From Thunnus maccoyii (Eukaryota > Chordata > Actinopteri > Scombriformes > Scombridae): DNA of 64,000 bases. The stretch lies in NCBI RefSeq assembly GCF_910596095.1, contig NC_056550.1, positions 6,720,501 through 6,784,500 on the forward strand. Reading direction: 5' to 3'. The position numbers and the translations under genes are program-made. Below are positions 1 to 13,393 of the stretch, in pieces; positions within the stretch are counted from its first letter, which is position 1, and every line of letters begins with the position of its first letter. The notes under the pieces are model-generated. The model saw only the letters and a list, made by a program, of their open reading frames with translations. It did not search any database and was not told the DNA's origin.

Positions 1-446
1 CACAGATTTTATTGCTCCACGTTCTTCTCCTATTTTTATGTCAGCTCTTTTGTGTGACCACTCATTCGTTCTTAAAGCACTTTGTTCCACTAACTGATCA
101 TCGACATCATTTTGTGGTCAGGGACTCTCCCCAGCGGGCCCCTGCGCACCGCACAATAACACCCTCAAACCTTCTATTAGGGGCCATTTAGCTCCAGGGG
201 CAGAGCTTCTCTCTCCACTGTTCGATGCTACACATGCACACACACAGGATATTTATCACCCTTTAATGACAGACTCCACAAAGGATGATGTCACCAGCCT
301 CAACACAACAACGTACAACAAAAGAGTGACCGTCCCACTCTCCTCTCAGTTCGACCACAGTGACCTCACTTGATTGAAAGGCCTCAGTCTTACTGGGCTC
401 TTTGTGCCAGTGCGGCCACCGTGGTATGTAACACATGAGGCCTCGA

Positions 447-474
447 TGCTGCTGCTGCTGCTGCTGCTGCTACT
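447..474 (+). repeat. GCT trinucleotide microsatellite
   Basis: About eight uninterrupted CTG/GCT units followed by a broken unit. They lie in non-coding DNA. Confidence 0.9.
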
Positions 475-762
475 GATGACTAAGAGTGAGTAATCAAAAC
501 AGTTGTAGAATCTGGCCTGTTTCACAAAGATGGTCGTTACCATTAAAATGTCATCAAGCAGTTGATATAAGGCAGTGTTTGCTCTTTGTGGATACGCTGC
601 AGAAAAATCATCTATCGCCCTCTTCAGCTGTGGTAGATGGTCAGTCTGTGTTTGTCTGTCAGTGCACACTTAGTTAAAAGCAGTGAAAGCACACAGTCAA
701 AATATGTGGCTTGAAATATGTGTGTGTGTTCCATGTAAGCTAGTCTGGATGTGACATATAGC

Positions 763-1195
763 AGGGGTAGGCAGTTAGATTCAACCATGGGCCAGTTTTC
801 ATTGCAGGGCGGTTAACCAGTGCAGTGGAAAGGCACTTTTGTTTATTTCTTTTATTTCATTTAAGAGTAAAATAGATTTATATGTAACAGGACTGTATCT
901 GAGGGGGAAAAATGACATCATTTCTGTTTGACTGCCAACCATTTGTGTTTGTGAAGAACAAATCTGTTATGGTCACACAAGCTAGTTTTAATGCCTCTCC
1001 TGATGTGGGGGCAGTATTAGATGTAACAAGGTCATATTACAATAATTGGGACTTACACAAGCCTTGTGTTTATTTTGTTATCTATAGCAGATTTGTGAAA
1101 AATGATGTAAACTATTTAAGTCAAAACTTTCATCAGGGGGCCAAATGTTTTTGCTGCAGGGCTGGATTTGGCCCACGGGCCACTTTTTGTCTACG
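763..1195 (+). mobile_element. hAT-type MITE remnant
   Basis: The left end CAGGGGTAGGCAGTTAGATTCAACC...GGGCCA and the right-hand GGATTTGGCCCACGGGCCA are the degraded ends of a short non-autonomous hAT-like element common in fish. The 130-codon frame inside it is not a gene. Confidence 0.55.
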
Positions 1196-1534
1196 ACTAC
1201 CGTATAGGCTCTGTGTCGCCTGTCAAGCTCCATTTGTAGACGTGCCAGTTGTTGTCGTGAGGCGTTTGTCCATCATCAGTCAAAAACAAGCATTGTATTC
1301 ATAACAACTGCTTACATGGTACCCATTGCTCTACCTCTGCTTCCAGCGTATGCACTTCACTTCTGTCACAAAAAAAACAACATAAAAATCCCCATTACAC
1401 ACAAATCTAATCTAAAACACACCACTTTTCTCATCACTGAAAGTGAAAAGTGAAATTTATTTCAGTGGAAAATGCTTAAAATATCTTTTTTTTTCTCTCC
1501 CACACACACAGCTAGTCCACAGGCAAATACACAA

Positions 1535-1566
<32 letters not shown>

Positions 1567-1569
1567 ACA
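1535..1569. repeat. CA microsatellite
   Basis: An (AC)n tract with one interruption near its right end. Confidence 0.9.
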
Positions 1570-2325
1570 CTCATATGCACACATTAATAAGCCTGTATTA
1601 TGGTAAAAGCATGGATCCTGTTCCACAGTAATTAGCTTCTTTCAATTTCCAGTAAAGGTAAATAATCTCAACAGCATTTCTCTGAATGTGTTCCCTTGTG
1701 CAAAACACACAAACACACATATTTAACTAATACACTCATCAAAGACCTTCCGTTTAAAACATAAAAAACCCCAACACCCTCGACCGTGATTTATGAAAAA
1801 CAAGATCCATTACTTCTCCAAACCCCTGGTTGTGGTTTTCCTTCAAACGGGTGCCTAGCTAGCTGACTCACTGGCTGAAGTACAGCGGATTTCCACTTCC
1901 ACTTTGGCCCGTTCATCTGAAATGCTGCGGAAAAACAGAGAGAGACGGAGAAGGGGAACGGAGGGAGCAAGAGATGGAGATCTGGAAGCCATTAGAGGCT
2001 GGCAGCTGCAGCCTGGAGTGGCTGATTCAGAGAAGGAGAAAGGGGAGGAAAGAGAGAGGGAGGGTACGGCACATGATTGCCATAATGAATTTAATATCTG
2101 TGTGTGTGTAGGTCATTAATGCAGAGCCTTGTGATTTAGCAGCAGGGAAGATGAAGAATGTAAAAAGTGGTTTCCAAAAGAAGTCCTTCTTCTTTAAAAC
2201 TACTGCTGCTCGGCCTACATTTCCTCTACAGAGTAATAAAGTCTTATCTGACTATATATCCACCCTTTCAATCTGTTATCTGTCTCTTTCATGCTTCCTT
2301 CCTCTCTTGGTAAGTGTGCTGTTAC

Positions 2326-2326
<1 letters not shown>

Positions 2327-2384
<58 letters not shown>
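2327..2384. repeat. CA microsatellite
   Basis: An uninterrupted (AC)n tract of about 29 units. Confidence 0.95.
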
Positions 2385-2389
<5 letters not shown>

Positions 2390-2494
2390 CTGTCAACCAC
2401 CCACCTCCGTTCCCTGAATCTACATATAGAATAATCCTAAAGAGAGAAGCATTCAAGAAAGTCCAAATACAGGTAGGATTGTTCACTAAGCCCC

Positions 2495-3470
2495 ACCCCC
2501 CTTAGTTACAGTTGCTACACCTGTCTCCCTGATGATGGACGGTGATAATGTTGGTACAAATAGGCTACCAATCAAATTTTAAGTAAATTTTGAAACAATG
2601 GGTCTGAGATTTCACACAAACGTAAACAAAAGCAGGCTTCTAATTTCTAGCCAACCACCATGGATTTTGTCAAATGAAATGATTTTATCAGCTGTAGCTA
2701 GCTAGGATAAGCTAACACTAGCGCTAAAACTCCCATGAGTTGGCTAAAAACTGACTTTTAAAGGTTGTATCCATGTAGAAGACATGGACATAAATAAACA
2801 GCATTGTTCATGTATTTCAGTATTATAGTACTTCATTATAAATTAAAAAATACAAATTTAATTAAAGTGTTATATGTTCTAATATTGGATTCTTACCACA
2901 GAACTTTAGTTCTACTACTTTAGTTTTCAGATTTTGAAACAGTATGCTTTACTTTTATAAGAGAAAAGGATTTAAGGATAAGGAGTAACCGGTGAGTTTG
3001 TCAAATTTAACGCAATTTTGGCTGACGTTTCTGGAGTTTTAAACTTCCTCAAACTAAAGAACAAGACAGAACCGCTATTGTTACTCTAAACTCTGACATA
3101 GCAGCACTTTGGCTCACAGTAGATGTGTCAGTCCTGAACAGGTATTTTTCTAACATAGCTTTAACTTGTAACCCTTCAAAATAATGTAGCTAATAACATG
3201 TCCAATGTCTATAGAAGTAACACTAGGTTACTACTGTAGATAGTTTAACATTTTCCATAAAAAAAATTGCTCGTGTTTTTGGTTTCAGAGAGGCTAACAA
3301 GAAAGACACCACTCTCTTGAGATACCAAGTATCGTCCTTATGAAAGCTCCATGCACATCGTTTTGACAGACATCCAAAACTTGACAGGCCTGTTGTGCCT
3401 AGTTACGATTGAAAAGTTATGATTTAGAAAACTGTCAATTGGCATATCCTATGCTTATAATCCCCTATAT
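2495..3470 (+). mobile_element. Dispersed ~950-bp repeat, copy 1
   Basis: Diverged but collinear with 8470-9475. Shared landmarks in order are CAGGCTTCT...TTTCTAGCC, CAGCTGTAGCTAGCTAG, GATAAGGAGTAACC/GATGAGGAATAACC, TTTCTGGA, CAGTCCTGAACAGGTATTTTT and GACCTGTTGTGCCT-like text. No coding capacity is seen. It is probably a non-autonomous transposon family. Confidence 0.65.
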
Positions 3471-6335
3471 TCGACACAGAAATTAGTCTATAGGTAAAGT
3501 AGCAACTCTATCTTCAAGTTTCAGGTGAATGCCGAGCAGAGGAAGTGAGACAAATTGACCATAAACAGAAAGCAGACAGATTCCACACGAGCGATTCCAA
3601 CTCTCCCATATCCTGTTCAGAAAGTCCATGGAGAGGCCCCTCAACAGAGAAGGGGACACAGTGGTACTCTGGGTTTTCACCTGTGACTCATCCATGTGAA
3701 TCACAAGGATGGAGATCATGCGACTCACTCAAAGACTCAGACACATTCTCACATATACCAATAATGTGTGCCACGTACTGATGCATGTTATTTACAGATA
3801 CGTAAACAGTGATTCACATGTACAAACAAAATATGGATATACGTATTAATAGTTTTGTTTTGAGTGATGGCAGCATTTGGTATTGACGTTCAGTGATTGA
3901 CAACCATGTGAAGCAGAAAACATTCTTCCCCTGGTGCTTGTCCTCTGGGTGTCCGACTCTATGGGGGATTTCTCCGTCTGTCACAGGCCTGCCTTTATAT
4001 ATATCCACAACAACACAGACACAGAAACTTAATTTGAGAATACTATCTTTATCACTATCTTGACTCAAGATCCTGTCTTATGTCAGCTTGATTAACCGCT
4101 TGGTTAACCAAGCGGTCAGCTTGGTTAATTTTATGGTGAACCATCAGCCCTTTTTATGTAGTGAATATGAATATTTAACACTATGTCTAACTCTGCTGTC
4201 TGGGTGGGGGGGGAGACAAAGAACCTGAAACAATGTTCTCTGTCTTGTGGTTTAGGAGGCTAGGGAGCAGCATTGTTCAGTGATGTACAATATGAAAAGT
4301 TGGGTCTGTCCCTGTGCCTGTATCTAGATTTCACATGCTCACTCTGAAATTACTGAACCACTCTCTGCACGGCTGATTATGTCAGTTACACTCATCGATT
4401 GCACCAAATGCCTCTCCCTGCTCACCTCTTTTCACATGTTTTTCATGTCTTTCTTTCCCCCTCTGACATCTCTGGTGGTCTTACATTGTCACTCCGGTGG
4501 TCTGACACCCGTGTGGTCCCCCAGGTCAACAAGGGGAACACAGACATAGACTGGGTCAGAGAACACACACACACACAGAAAGAGAAAGAGAAAGAGAGAG
4601 GGGTTTTCACCTGGTATGACTAGGCTGGCAAGAATAGCCCTGCTTGGAAGGCTCCTCACAGATTGAAAACAAAGATAATTTATAGAGCCATAGTGGTAGT
4701 GGTGTAACAAGCTGTAGCAAGATAAAAAAAAAAACTTGTGCTGACAAAGCCTACCACAAGTTACCATAAATATTAAGGCCATTTAAGCAAATGTTTTCAG
4801 TTCATGTCAGGTGTACGGTGTGAAAATCAAATTACAGATATTTGAAATTAGCTTGAGATAATTAATTTTGCAGTAATGAGTAGAATCAGGAAGGACTGAC
4901 CGAGGCGCTTGTGTGAAACTCTGACCTCTGATTTTAGAGTTAGCTTCTGAACAGCAACACTTGATCCCAGAAAAACAGATATTTCTGACAGCATAGCACA
5001 AGAATGTATTTCTTTTTAGCAGCGCCCTCTCATTTACTGGATATCAGTTTCATGAATATACTAAGCTAATCACAGAGGCAGCACAGGTCTGTCTGAACAG
5101 TAGAGTTAGCAGAGACAAAGACTGCATGGGGATTTGGGAATTCCAGTTTCGCAGAAAAAAGGAATAGTGGATATTGCAGAAAACGGCAGTAAAAGACAAA
5201 AAGAACTCAACTCAATCAAGCACATTTTGGTTAAAGTGGATTGAGAGTATGAATGTGTGGTCAGGCAAAGCAAGCAGACCTAGGTGATACTATGGTGAAG
5301 AGCAATACATGACATCCATCTCATGTCATGAGTGAACTTCTCTTGATACTGACGTTGGGGCTCAAAATAGAAAGATATCACTTCCTTTTGGCTTCATTTT
5401 TAGCAGATTCAGTCATGGGATTTAGCTAAAAATAAGTTTGTTATGGTCAGATCCACCCATGACCTTCGCGTGTAGAAGTGTGAGATGCAGTGTGTGGTGG
5501 CGTGTTAAGATGATAGAGAAGCTTGTCATACTTTCATATTATTAATGGGTTTTTTTTTTTAAATTGTTTTTGGATTGTGGTCAAAAGGAATTACAACAGA
5601 GGATTATGTGTACACTCACACCTCCACATACTGTGTCAACTATTTGAAACATTTATATATAATTTATTTATGAAATACATTGAATGAATAAATTCACAAT
5701 AAGCTGCATGTATAGGTTTTTAGGTGAATCAATATATGTTTTGAAAGTCTCAAGAAAAGGGACAAAAAAGTAAAACCTAACTGTAAACTTTATGACTACA
5801 TGTTCAATGCCAACTTCTTCTAATGGAAAAGAACACTAGTAGCAGCCTCATGACTAACACCAGGAGGATCTTCTTTTATCTTATTTCTTCCCTGCTCTTA
5901 TTTCTTCATGGAAAATGTCATCGTCTTCTAAACTTTGCACCGTGTCTCTTAGCTCTCTTCTCTTGCCAATTTGCACAAACCTGAATGCTGGTGAGGTCAC
6001 AGCTTCCTTGGTTTGTGGTTTGTGAGATTATTGAGCAACATCGTTCATTGACGTACGACTTAAACTTGATGACTCGACTTCTGAAAACTCCCGGTGTATG
6101 TGTCAAGTCCAGCAGTGTCTTGGAAAGGAAAATTATTCCAGATAATCACAACACTGCTGTTGGCTATGTTGTATCACAGCAAACTAAATGTAGCCTATAG
6201 AGGTTTAACAAAATAACATAAACTGTCTCATGTTGTAATGCTCTGCAGTAACTACTGCCTTTGTTAAGGTTATTTGCTTTTTGTTGAGATGTGTCAATGA
6301 GGCGTTGGTACATAGCTCAATGGACAGTAATGTTA
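3471..6335. other. Gene-free spacer
   Basis: No gene-like frame or RNA gene was recognised. The only notable structure is a perfect 22-bp palindrome at 4095-4116. Confidence 0.6.
4095..4116. repeat. Perfect 22-bp palindrome
   Basis: ACCGCTTGGTT is followed immediately by its reverse complement AACCAAGCGGT. Near-identical direct repeats CAGCTTGATTAA (4084-4095) and CAGCTTGGTTAA (4117-4128) flank it. Confidence 0.9.
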
Positions 6336-6577
6336 GTCACTCAGTCAGCCGCCACTTCCATCTAGTGTCATCCTCCGGTCAAAACTTATACTTACCAATA
6401 CTGATGATATTCCATCAGCCTCATCTGTACTTTGTATATTGAGCTAATTAGAAAATGTTAGCATGCTGACCTGCTAAACTAAGATGGGGACCATGCTAAA
6501 CATTATACCTTTGTCATTGTGAGCACAAAACACTGCTGTGCCCAAGTACAGCCTCACAGACCTTTTATCTTTAGCAG
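6336..6577 (-). mobile_element. TAGC-type MITE, partial copy
   Basis: The reverse complement reads GAGGCTGTACTTGGGCACAGC, then CATCTTAGTTTAGCA and AGCATGCTAAC. This is the same order as the copies at 16425, 22232 and 57700. The distal half is missing. Confidence 0.65.
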
Positions 6578-8399
6578 ACTTTTGTTAAAGCCATAGTTTG
6601 TACTGGCTGGTTGCATTATATTGTCAGGTGTTTCATTTATTTTGTCAAAGCCCTGTATACTATTTAAATGTATTCACACACAACTGCTTGTGCCTTAGAG
6701 TGCACTGCAATGGCCTTTCCTCAAAGCACAGTGGGAGTGTATTGGACTCGGCATCTTGCCACAGGAGCCGCTGCTCTCAGGGCCTTTCTCGTAAATCCAT
6801 TGTGAAAGCTTTGGGCTCTGACCAGGACAAGGAAAGCGAAAATGAGCGTACGGTCGGCTGCCGTTTGGGGGAAATATGGAAAAGTACAAAGACAGGAAAA
6901 TATTTGCCAATACAAGGGAAAAATCCAAGAGCTGTGTACCCGTTTCATTGAAAACACTGCATTGTGTTCAGCTCCTGAGGGGCGAGAAATCAAATGCACT
7001 TTACTGAAGTATAACTGTTAGTCTTTTGTGAAACAATGAATTTTATACACTTAAATAACTGAATGTGATATATGATATGGTGATATGAAGATCAGATGAT
7101 AAATGATGTATTGTGTATGACATTCCATTCAGTGCTATCTGATTCCACACATCTATTCTTTGTTCTCCTTGAGCGTGTGTGTGTGTTTGTGTGTACTCAA
7201 CCATGAAAAGCTTTAAAGTGGGTAGCTCTTGATAGATTCCTGTTTGTTTTCTCGGCACAAGATCAAAGTCAGGTGGCCTTAAAATAAGCTTGAAGGGGTT
7301 TGCATTGTATGTCACTGCTGAGTAAAGACCCGGAGGAGTGAGTGAGTTCTTTAATGTTGATCCAAAAACCAGACTATCCACTTCGTAAAACCATTTCACA
7401 GGTGAGAGCCGTGTCAGCCTCCGTGAAACTAATTCCCATAGTGAGCCTTTGCAGTAGCGCGGTGAATACTAATGTGATGATTCTGGGTTCATCCTGTTAA
7501 TTTATATGGATAAGTGATCCACATTCACATTCTGGAGGAAATGAGAGGCCCACGGAGGCACAGCTATTCTCAGTGACAGAATCGGATTATGTGACGATCC
7601 ATATGCAATCACTTTATGCCAAGGGAGAAGACAGACGTGGAGGAGAGATGGCAGAGAGGAGACAGAGGGATGAGAGATGAGAGGGAGGTGTGGGGGTGTT
7701 CGAGGAGGAGGAGGAAGATGAGGAGAGGGAGAGGAGGGCAATGGGAGAGAGAAATAGCCGGGTTGCCAGGACTCCAAAGCTTGTCTGTCATTCTGTGCGT
7801 CAATCAGCCTATTCCCAGGCTCAGATGCAGGTACAGTAGTTGCGCATTTGAGAGTATATATATATACACACACACATGCACAAAACACACATTTTCTCAC
7901 TTCATTAATGCACGTTGGAAGCTGGAAATATCCCTTTTTATCCTCTGTCACAGTCTAATTAGATTCCACCACCACAGCAATCCTTTTCCCTCCACATTTT
8001 CTCTCTTTTCTTACCTCACTCACACTCTCTGCCACACTGTAGCACTGCAGACATTCTGGCTGTTTCCCTGGCAACAGCTGCTTCCTGTTTGTCTGTCTGT
8101 GTTGCCATGGAGGAAGGGTAGGGGTGATGGCGGTGGCGGCGGCGGCGACTCACTAATGACAATAAAGTGGCCCTGAAGTGGACATCAGGCTCACTTGTCA
8201 GACCTCCATGATATCACAGTTGGTAAACATTTCTCAGAATAGTGGCCATTTGCAAGACTGGTCTCTGTAAATATTATTATCATTCATTCTGAGGAGTAAT
8301 TAATACATTCAGGAGGGGGCGGTGACATCCTACCATTCAATTCTTTATGTTCTTCAAAGGTAACACCCACCCTGTACTAGACAACAGCTACTCCTGCTT
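6578..8399. other. Gene-free spacer
   Basis: No gene recognised. It contains a purine-rich tract at 7620-7760 and a GGC-rich tract at 8129-8149. These create long but low-complexity open frames on both strands. Confidence 0.6.
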
Positions 8400-9475
8400 T
8401 ACATCAGGGTTTCTCAGCCTTTCTTGGCCCCTGATACCATTTTCAAATCTGAAATCTCAACATCAAAATTAACCGGCCCCCTTCGTTACTGTGGCCACGC
8501 CGGTCAAGCTTCTCGCACAGCACATACGCAGTTCACAATAATATCAGTACCACTCGGAATTCTTGGTAATTGTTGAAACAATGGTTTTAGATTTCATACA
8601 GAAGTAAGAAAAACAGGCTTCTTGTTTCTAGCCTCTAGCCTTTCTCACGAATTATTGTTAAAATGTCAGCTGTAGCTAGCTAGCTAGCTAGCATAGGCTA
8701 ATACTAATGCTAAAACTTTGTTGGTTGGTTGAAAACTCAAAAGTCTCCAGCTTTTTAACTTCAGACTTTTTTTTATGTTTCCAGCTGACACACTGTAAAA
8801 TGAGAAGACTGTAAAATGGTCTTAAATGTGCACATGATGGCTACATACTGTACATACAGTACTTGATATAATCCTGAAAGAATGAAAATGTCTGGCAAAA
8901 ATGTCAGCGCCCTCGCCAGCTGATGATCCATTTAGAAGAATGAAGGAACAGCAGTGTTTAAGTATATCACAGTAGAGCTAAACTAAGTATTACAGTACAG
9001 TCATTTTAAATTAAAAGGTAAAATGTTATTCATTCTAATGATTGAACACGCAACACAATGGTTAAATTCATGCTTTAATGTTTGTATTTTCAAACACTTT
9101 TACAAGACAAAAAGCTTTTGAAGATGAGGAATAACCAATGAGTTTGGCTGAAGTTTCTGGAATGTAAACTTCCCCAAGCAAAATAAAGAAACACTTCAAA
9201 CTCTGATGAAGTACTCTGAAGCACCATAGCTCCCGACACAGTGGATGTTCCAGTCCTGAATAGGTATTTTTTGAAACCTCTAACCCCACATAATAATACA
9301 GTTAGCTATGATGCCCCTTTCCTTTACCTCCAAACTCTTTTGATACTGAGTAGTTACTACAGTCTCATGCACACCGCTTCAGTATGTGGAGAAATCCAAA
9401 GCGAGACAGACCTGCTGTGCCTCGTTATGATTACTAAGCTATGATTAGACAATTACTGTTTGCTCTCAGGGTTTG
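8400..9475 (+). mobile_element. Dispersed ~950-bp repeat, copy 2
   Basis: Collinear with 2495-3470 and in the same orientation. The left edge GGGTTTCTCAGCCTTTCTTGGCCCC resembles ends of hAT-like elements in fish. It carries a TAGC tetranucleotide expansion (GCTAGCTAGCTAGCTAGC) near 8677 that is shorter in copy 1. Confidence 0.65.
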
Positions 9476-11445
9476 CATATTGTCAAATGAGTATTACATA
9501 CTTTCCTATTCTGTTTACAAGAGTCTGGGATGCTATTTTTGTCCCTTTTAATGTTTTTGGTTTAAATAAAAATGCACCAGATTAGAAATCATGAGCCAAC
9601 CTGACCATGGTTGAAAAGTCTCAGTCCTGTAATTGACTAATACCAATAATTGACTAATGTCAGGAAGATGGTTTGAGCTTCATCCTGTCATTAACATAGC
9701 CAGAAACTCTGCTGTGCTGTTTTGATAAACCAACCTGTTTCCCAGCATGTCACATGTGTTGTAAATAATATTTCACTAGTAATGTGTTTAGTGCTGTGTT
9801 TCATGCAGCCCACACAGATCACCAGCATAATTAATAATTTGGTGCACGGCGCTCTGTAAACACTGATGTGGGCACGGCCGACCTGTGAGATGAAGTAGCT
9901 CATCGCGGTGAAGGAGGTCAGTGCAAGTCAGCCGGAACAAATTAGACCCCGGAGTCCTGTAGAAGCACAGTTCCCCTCTGTAATTACTGGTCGACTGTGT
10001 TTTAAACCAGACCAGAGGATGAAATGATACAGACTTTCATAATGAAGCATAATGTATGAACACTGCACATTAGTTGTCAATCATGGTTTGAATCTCCATG
10101 ACAATTTGCTTTTACTTTAATTTTACACGCTGTTGTGAGAGAATAAACTCTTGACGTGAGGTAGTCATGAGATTCGAACTCAGTGACAGCAGCTGTGTTT
10201 TCCTCATACAGCTGGGATTTTGCAAAACAACCAAATTCAGTGGAAGTTGTTGCAACATCTGCACATGGTGACTTTAATTTCCTATTAATCTATACCAAGC
10301 AAAACATGTGTTGTAATTTTCTTCTCAGGGCATGTCAGCATTAATGGATCATTTGTTCTCACACGTTTGAGAGAATTTTCGTGTTGTCATCCCCACTTGT
10401 GAATGATTTTTATATGCGCTAGTGAGAGGAGCTGTCAAGTCAACCGCAGAGTCTTTACCTACTGATGAATGCTTTGAAGTAATTGTGTCTTTGTAGAGCA
10501 AGAAGCCATAATGATACCCGGCATATTTGTCTAAGCATACCTGTGCCGCTTGCCTCACAAAATGCTGTTTGATAAATGCCTGGAATGACATCAAAACTTT
10601 GCTCCTGAGGCATTTGTTTAAAGAAGAGCCCTTCGTCATTTTGGCAAGGGGTAGTGGGTATACCCATATCTTACAGGAAACAATAGCTTCTATGCAAGAA
10701 ACTTCTCAAGTTCACAGGTACAAAACATGGTAAATAGTGTATGTGGGGCAAGTATCTTGTTCCATACCAGTCTGTTTCCCTCCCATCTTGCAAACTGTCA
10801 GAAGATAAAAGAGGAAACATCGCAGAAAAAGAGTGGGAAACACAGAGCGACTTCAAAGCTGGAGAAGAATTTCTTTAAACATGGTTCTCCAAAGACCACA
10901 TCAAACACAGGGGGAGGCGAATGGGGGAGGTGGGGGGGGAGGGAAAGGAGCTGAGTTGGGTTCATGCACAAATGTGTGTACATGGATATATGTGTGTGTG
11001 TGTGTGCATCATAACATTGCACAAAGTTGCAGAGATGCATCTAGGCTATGCCGCTCCAACCCAAGTGTAGAGAAGAAAAAGAGGCTGTCAGCTCTGATAA
11101 AGAGTTTGGAGTGTGTGTGTGTGTTTCTTTTCGTTCTGGGAGGCCTCTCCAGCATCCAGAGAGCACTTCAGCACAGCGGCTGCCAAGGAGACGATCAGAG
11201 GGTGGCCCCGCAGCCCACACACACGCTCACGCATACTCACCCCGCCGCATCAGGGCTCCCATCATGTAAGTGCACACACACACATTCACCACACACACTC
11301 AGAACACACTTCATGCTCTTTTACTGTGTATAAACCAGAGTGGATATTGATTGTTTTAAACAGAGCATTTACGACGCAAATGCTATTCCTAGGGCTTAGA
11401 GTACACCCACACACGTTTTCCCCCATGATCCACGCAAGCAACATG

Positions 11446-11485
<40 letters not shown>

Positions 11486-13098
11486 TGCACAAAAAAACAG
11501 CAATATACTAATACAGACATTCCTGTAAAACCCTCTGGTATTATCGGCAGGCAGCACAACACAATCACCTCTGACTCAATGGCGCTTTGTCAAAAAATAC
11601 CGTGACCTTTCTCCTGTTTTAACTGAGGCTGTCTGTGGAGTTTCAGACCTGGTGTTTCTGGCCTCATTCAGTAACAATGGCACTGGTGGAAAAATCAGGG
11701 CTACTCAAATGGAAAAAGTGTAAAGTATTCCAGTCTGTGGTTTGTCTGACCCCGTGGCTCCTGTTCTTCCTTTCTTTTCATGGTCTTCTTCCTATTTCTC
11801 TGTTATTCTGATACTCTGGCAGACAAGCCATTGTAGGTCTGTATCCTTCCTGTTGGCCATTTCTCACTGGGTCTCTGCCTACCTGCCGCTTACCTTTCCC
11901 GCCTGCCTGTCTGTCTCCATCTCTGCCTGTCTGTCTGTCTTTGTGTTTGTTTCTTCCTGTTCTCTGTTAATGGTTATGGTGTTGTCTCTCTACCTACTTT
12001 AGCTTGTCTAAAATGGTTACACAGCTGTGGGCTCATACGGTGTTTGTGAATAGGATTAAATGTGACTTCAGATTCTTTTTTAAAACCATGATAGCACTTT
12101 TTTAGGCTGGCATGAGAAAGCTCAAAGATATGATCGGTAAATGAGATGTTCTTTACAGGAAAAAAATAAATTCACTATGATTCAGACAAACGTTTCTTTG
12201 ATTTACTAAACTGAAATTTCTATTGGCGGTGACCAAGAAGGCAGTCACCAGGAAATGGCGCAAAGAGGACCCCCTACTCTGAGATACTGGTTGGACACTG
12301 TTGAGGAGATATTTGATGTGGAAAGACTCACACATGTTCAGAGTTTACTGAGAAATGGGACAAATGGACTGCTTATAAAACCCATCACAAAGACACTACC
12401 AAAACCTTTGCATGAAGACTGAGATATTTTAAGTTGTATTAGTATGTTGTGCACCCCACTGGCACAACCTTTGCTTGTTCTGTTATAACTAAATGAAAAA
12501 CAATAAAACTTAAGTTAAAAAAGAAAGAATTTATTGAACTGCATACTCCTTGTAGATACTGCATTCAACATGTGACTTCTCTGAAACAGTCACAATGTTC
12601 CTTTTAATTTAATTCTAAATTTGACTTAAGAAAAAGTTGAGATTGAAGTTGTGATTTCTAAGTGTAACTGTGTAAATGTATTATATGACTAACTCTTTTT
12701 AACTCTGCTTATCTGCTCTTTACTTTCCTGTTACACTTCAAACTTTCGTTAGATGCGGAGCAGTTTTGTAAGGGTTGGACACGTGTTTAACACCATTCTC
12801 TTTACAACAGGAAGAATGACAAGGTATATGGAAGCTGTGGTCTTATTCTGAGTATGTGTCTTTTTCTAAATGTGACTTTTGCCACAGACATGACATTTTT
12901 AAGTATATTGACATTGATTTGTTGAAATTACATCGTAATGCAGATTAATCTAATTTTGGGTAAATAATTTCGTATTGAGAGAATTTCATCATATAATTAA
13001 AGAAATAAAAATGGTGAGGGTCATTTATCAGCCCTAATGAGACCATTACATTTTTGGGGCTAATGTCACACCACAGTGGGACTTGGGCCACTCAGGCG
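9476..13098. other. Gene-free spacer
   Basis: No gene-like frame. A moderately complex, possibly conserved non-coding stretch lies at about 9820-9990. GT/CA-rich tracts lie at 10980-11310, with a pure CA tract at 11447-11481. Open frames at 10833-11511 arise from these tracts. Confidence 0.6.
11447..11481. repeat. CA microsatellite
   Basis: An (AC)n tract of about 17 units. Confidence 0.95.
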
Positions 13099-13130
13099 CA
13101 GTGCTGGAAGAAGTATTCAGACTTTTGCTT

Positions 13131-13345
13131 TAAAAAACAGTTTGAGAAATATGTGTCTTCTCTTTCTTGCTGAGTGTTAGATGTAAAGTTTGAAACCACT
13201 CTTGTGTCTGTAAGGTGAATTTGAAGCTACCATCAGCAGCCGGTTTGCTTAGGTTTGCATAATGACTGGAAACAACAAACCTGGCTGTATTCAAAGGTAA
13301 CAAAATCCACCTACCAGCGCCTCTCAGGCAAAACAGTAGGTAAGT
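13131..13345 (+). mobile_element. Short dispersed repeat (CTGGCTSTRTYCAAAGG type), nested
   Basis: TCTTTCTTGCTGAGTGTTAGATG, GAAGCTACCATCAGCAGCCGG, and GGTAACAAAATCCACCTACC occur in the same order as in the copy at 40060-40610. This is a very common fish interspersed repeat. Confidence 0.7.
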
Positions 13346-13349
13346 ACAG

Positions 13350-13350
13350 A

Positions 13351-13393
<43 letters not shown>
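13350..13393. repeat. AT microsatellite
   Basis: An alternating (AT)n tract with one GT interruption. It could extrude as a cruciform. Confidence 0.9.

Larger units (their letters stand above)
1196..2494. other. Gene-free spacer
   Basis: No gene-like frame. The stretch holds two CA microsatellites and an A/G-rich tract at 1915-2065. Open frames here are microsatellite translations. Confidence 0.7.

Noticed and set aside
912-1304. 130-codon frame
   Set aside because: It lies within a hAT-type MITE remnant and has no transposase or other motif.
7616-8176. 186-codon open frame
   Set aside because: It starts in a purine-rich low-complexity tract and continues through CA repeats and a GGC tract. 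The predicted protein is mostly Arg/Glu/Gly with no domain.
10833-11511. Overlapping frames of 130-166 codons
   Set aside because: They are built from GT/CA tracts read in several frames; His-Thr and Cys-Val runs betray microsatellite translation.
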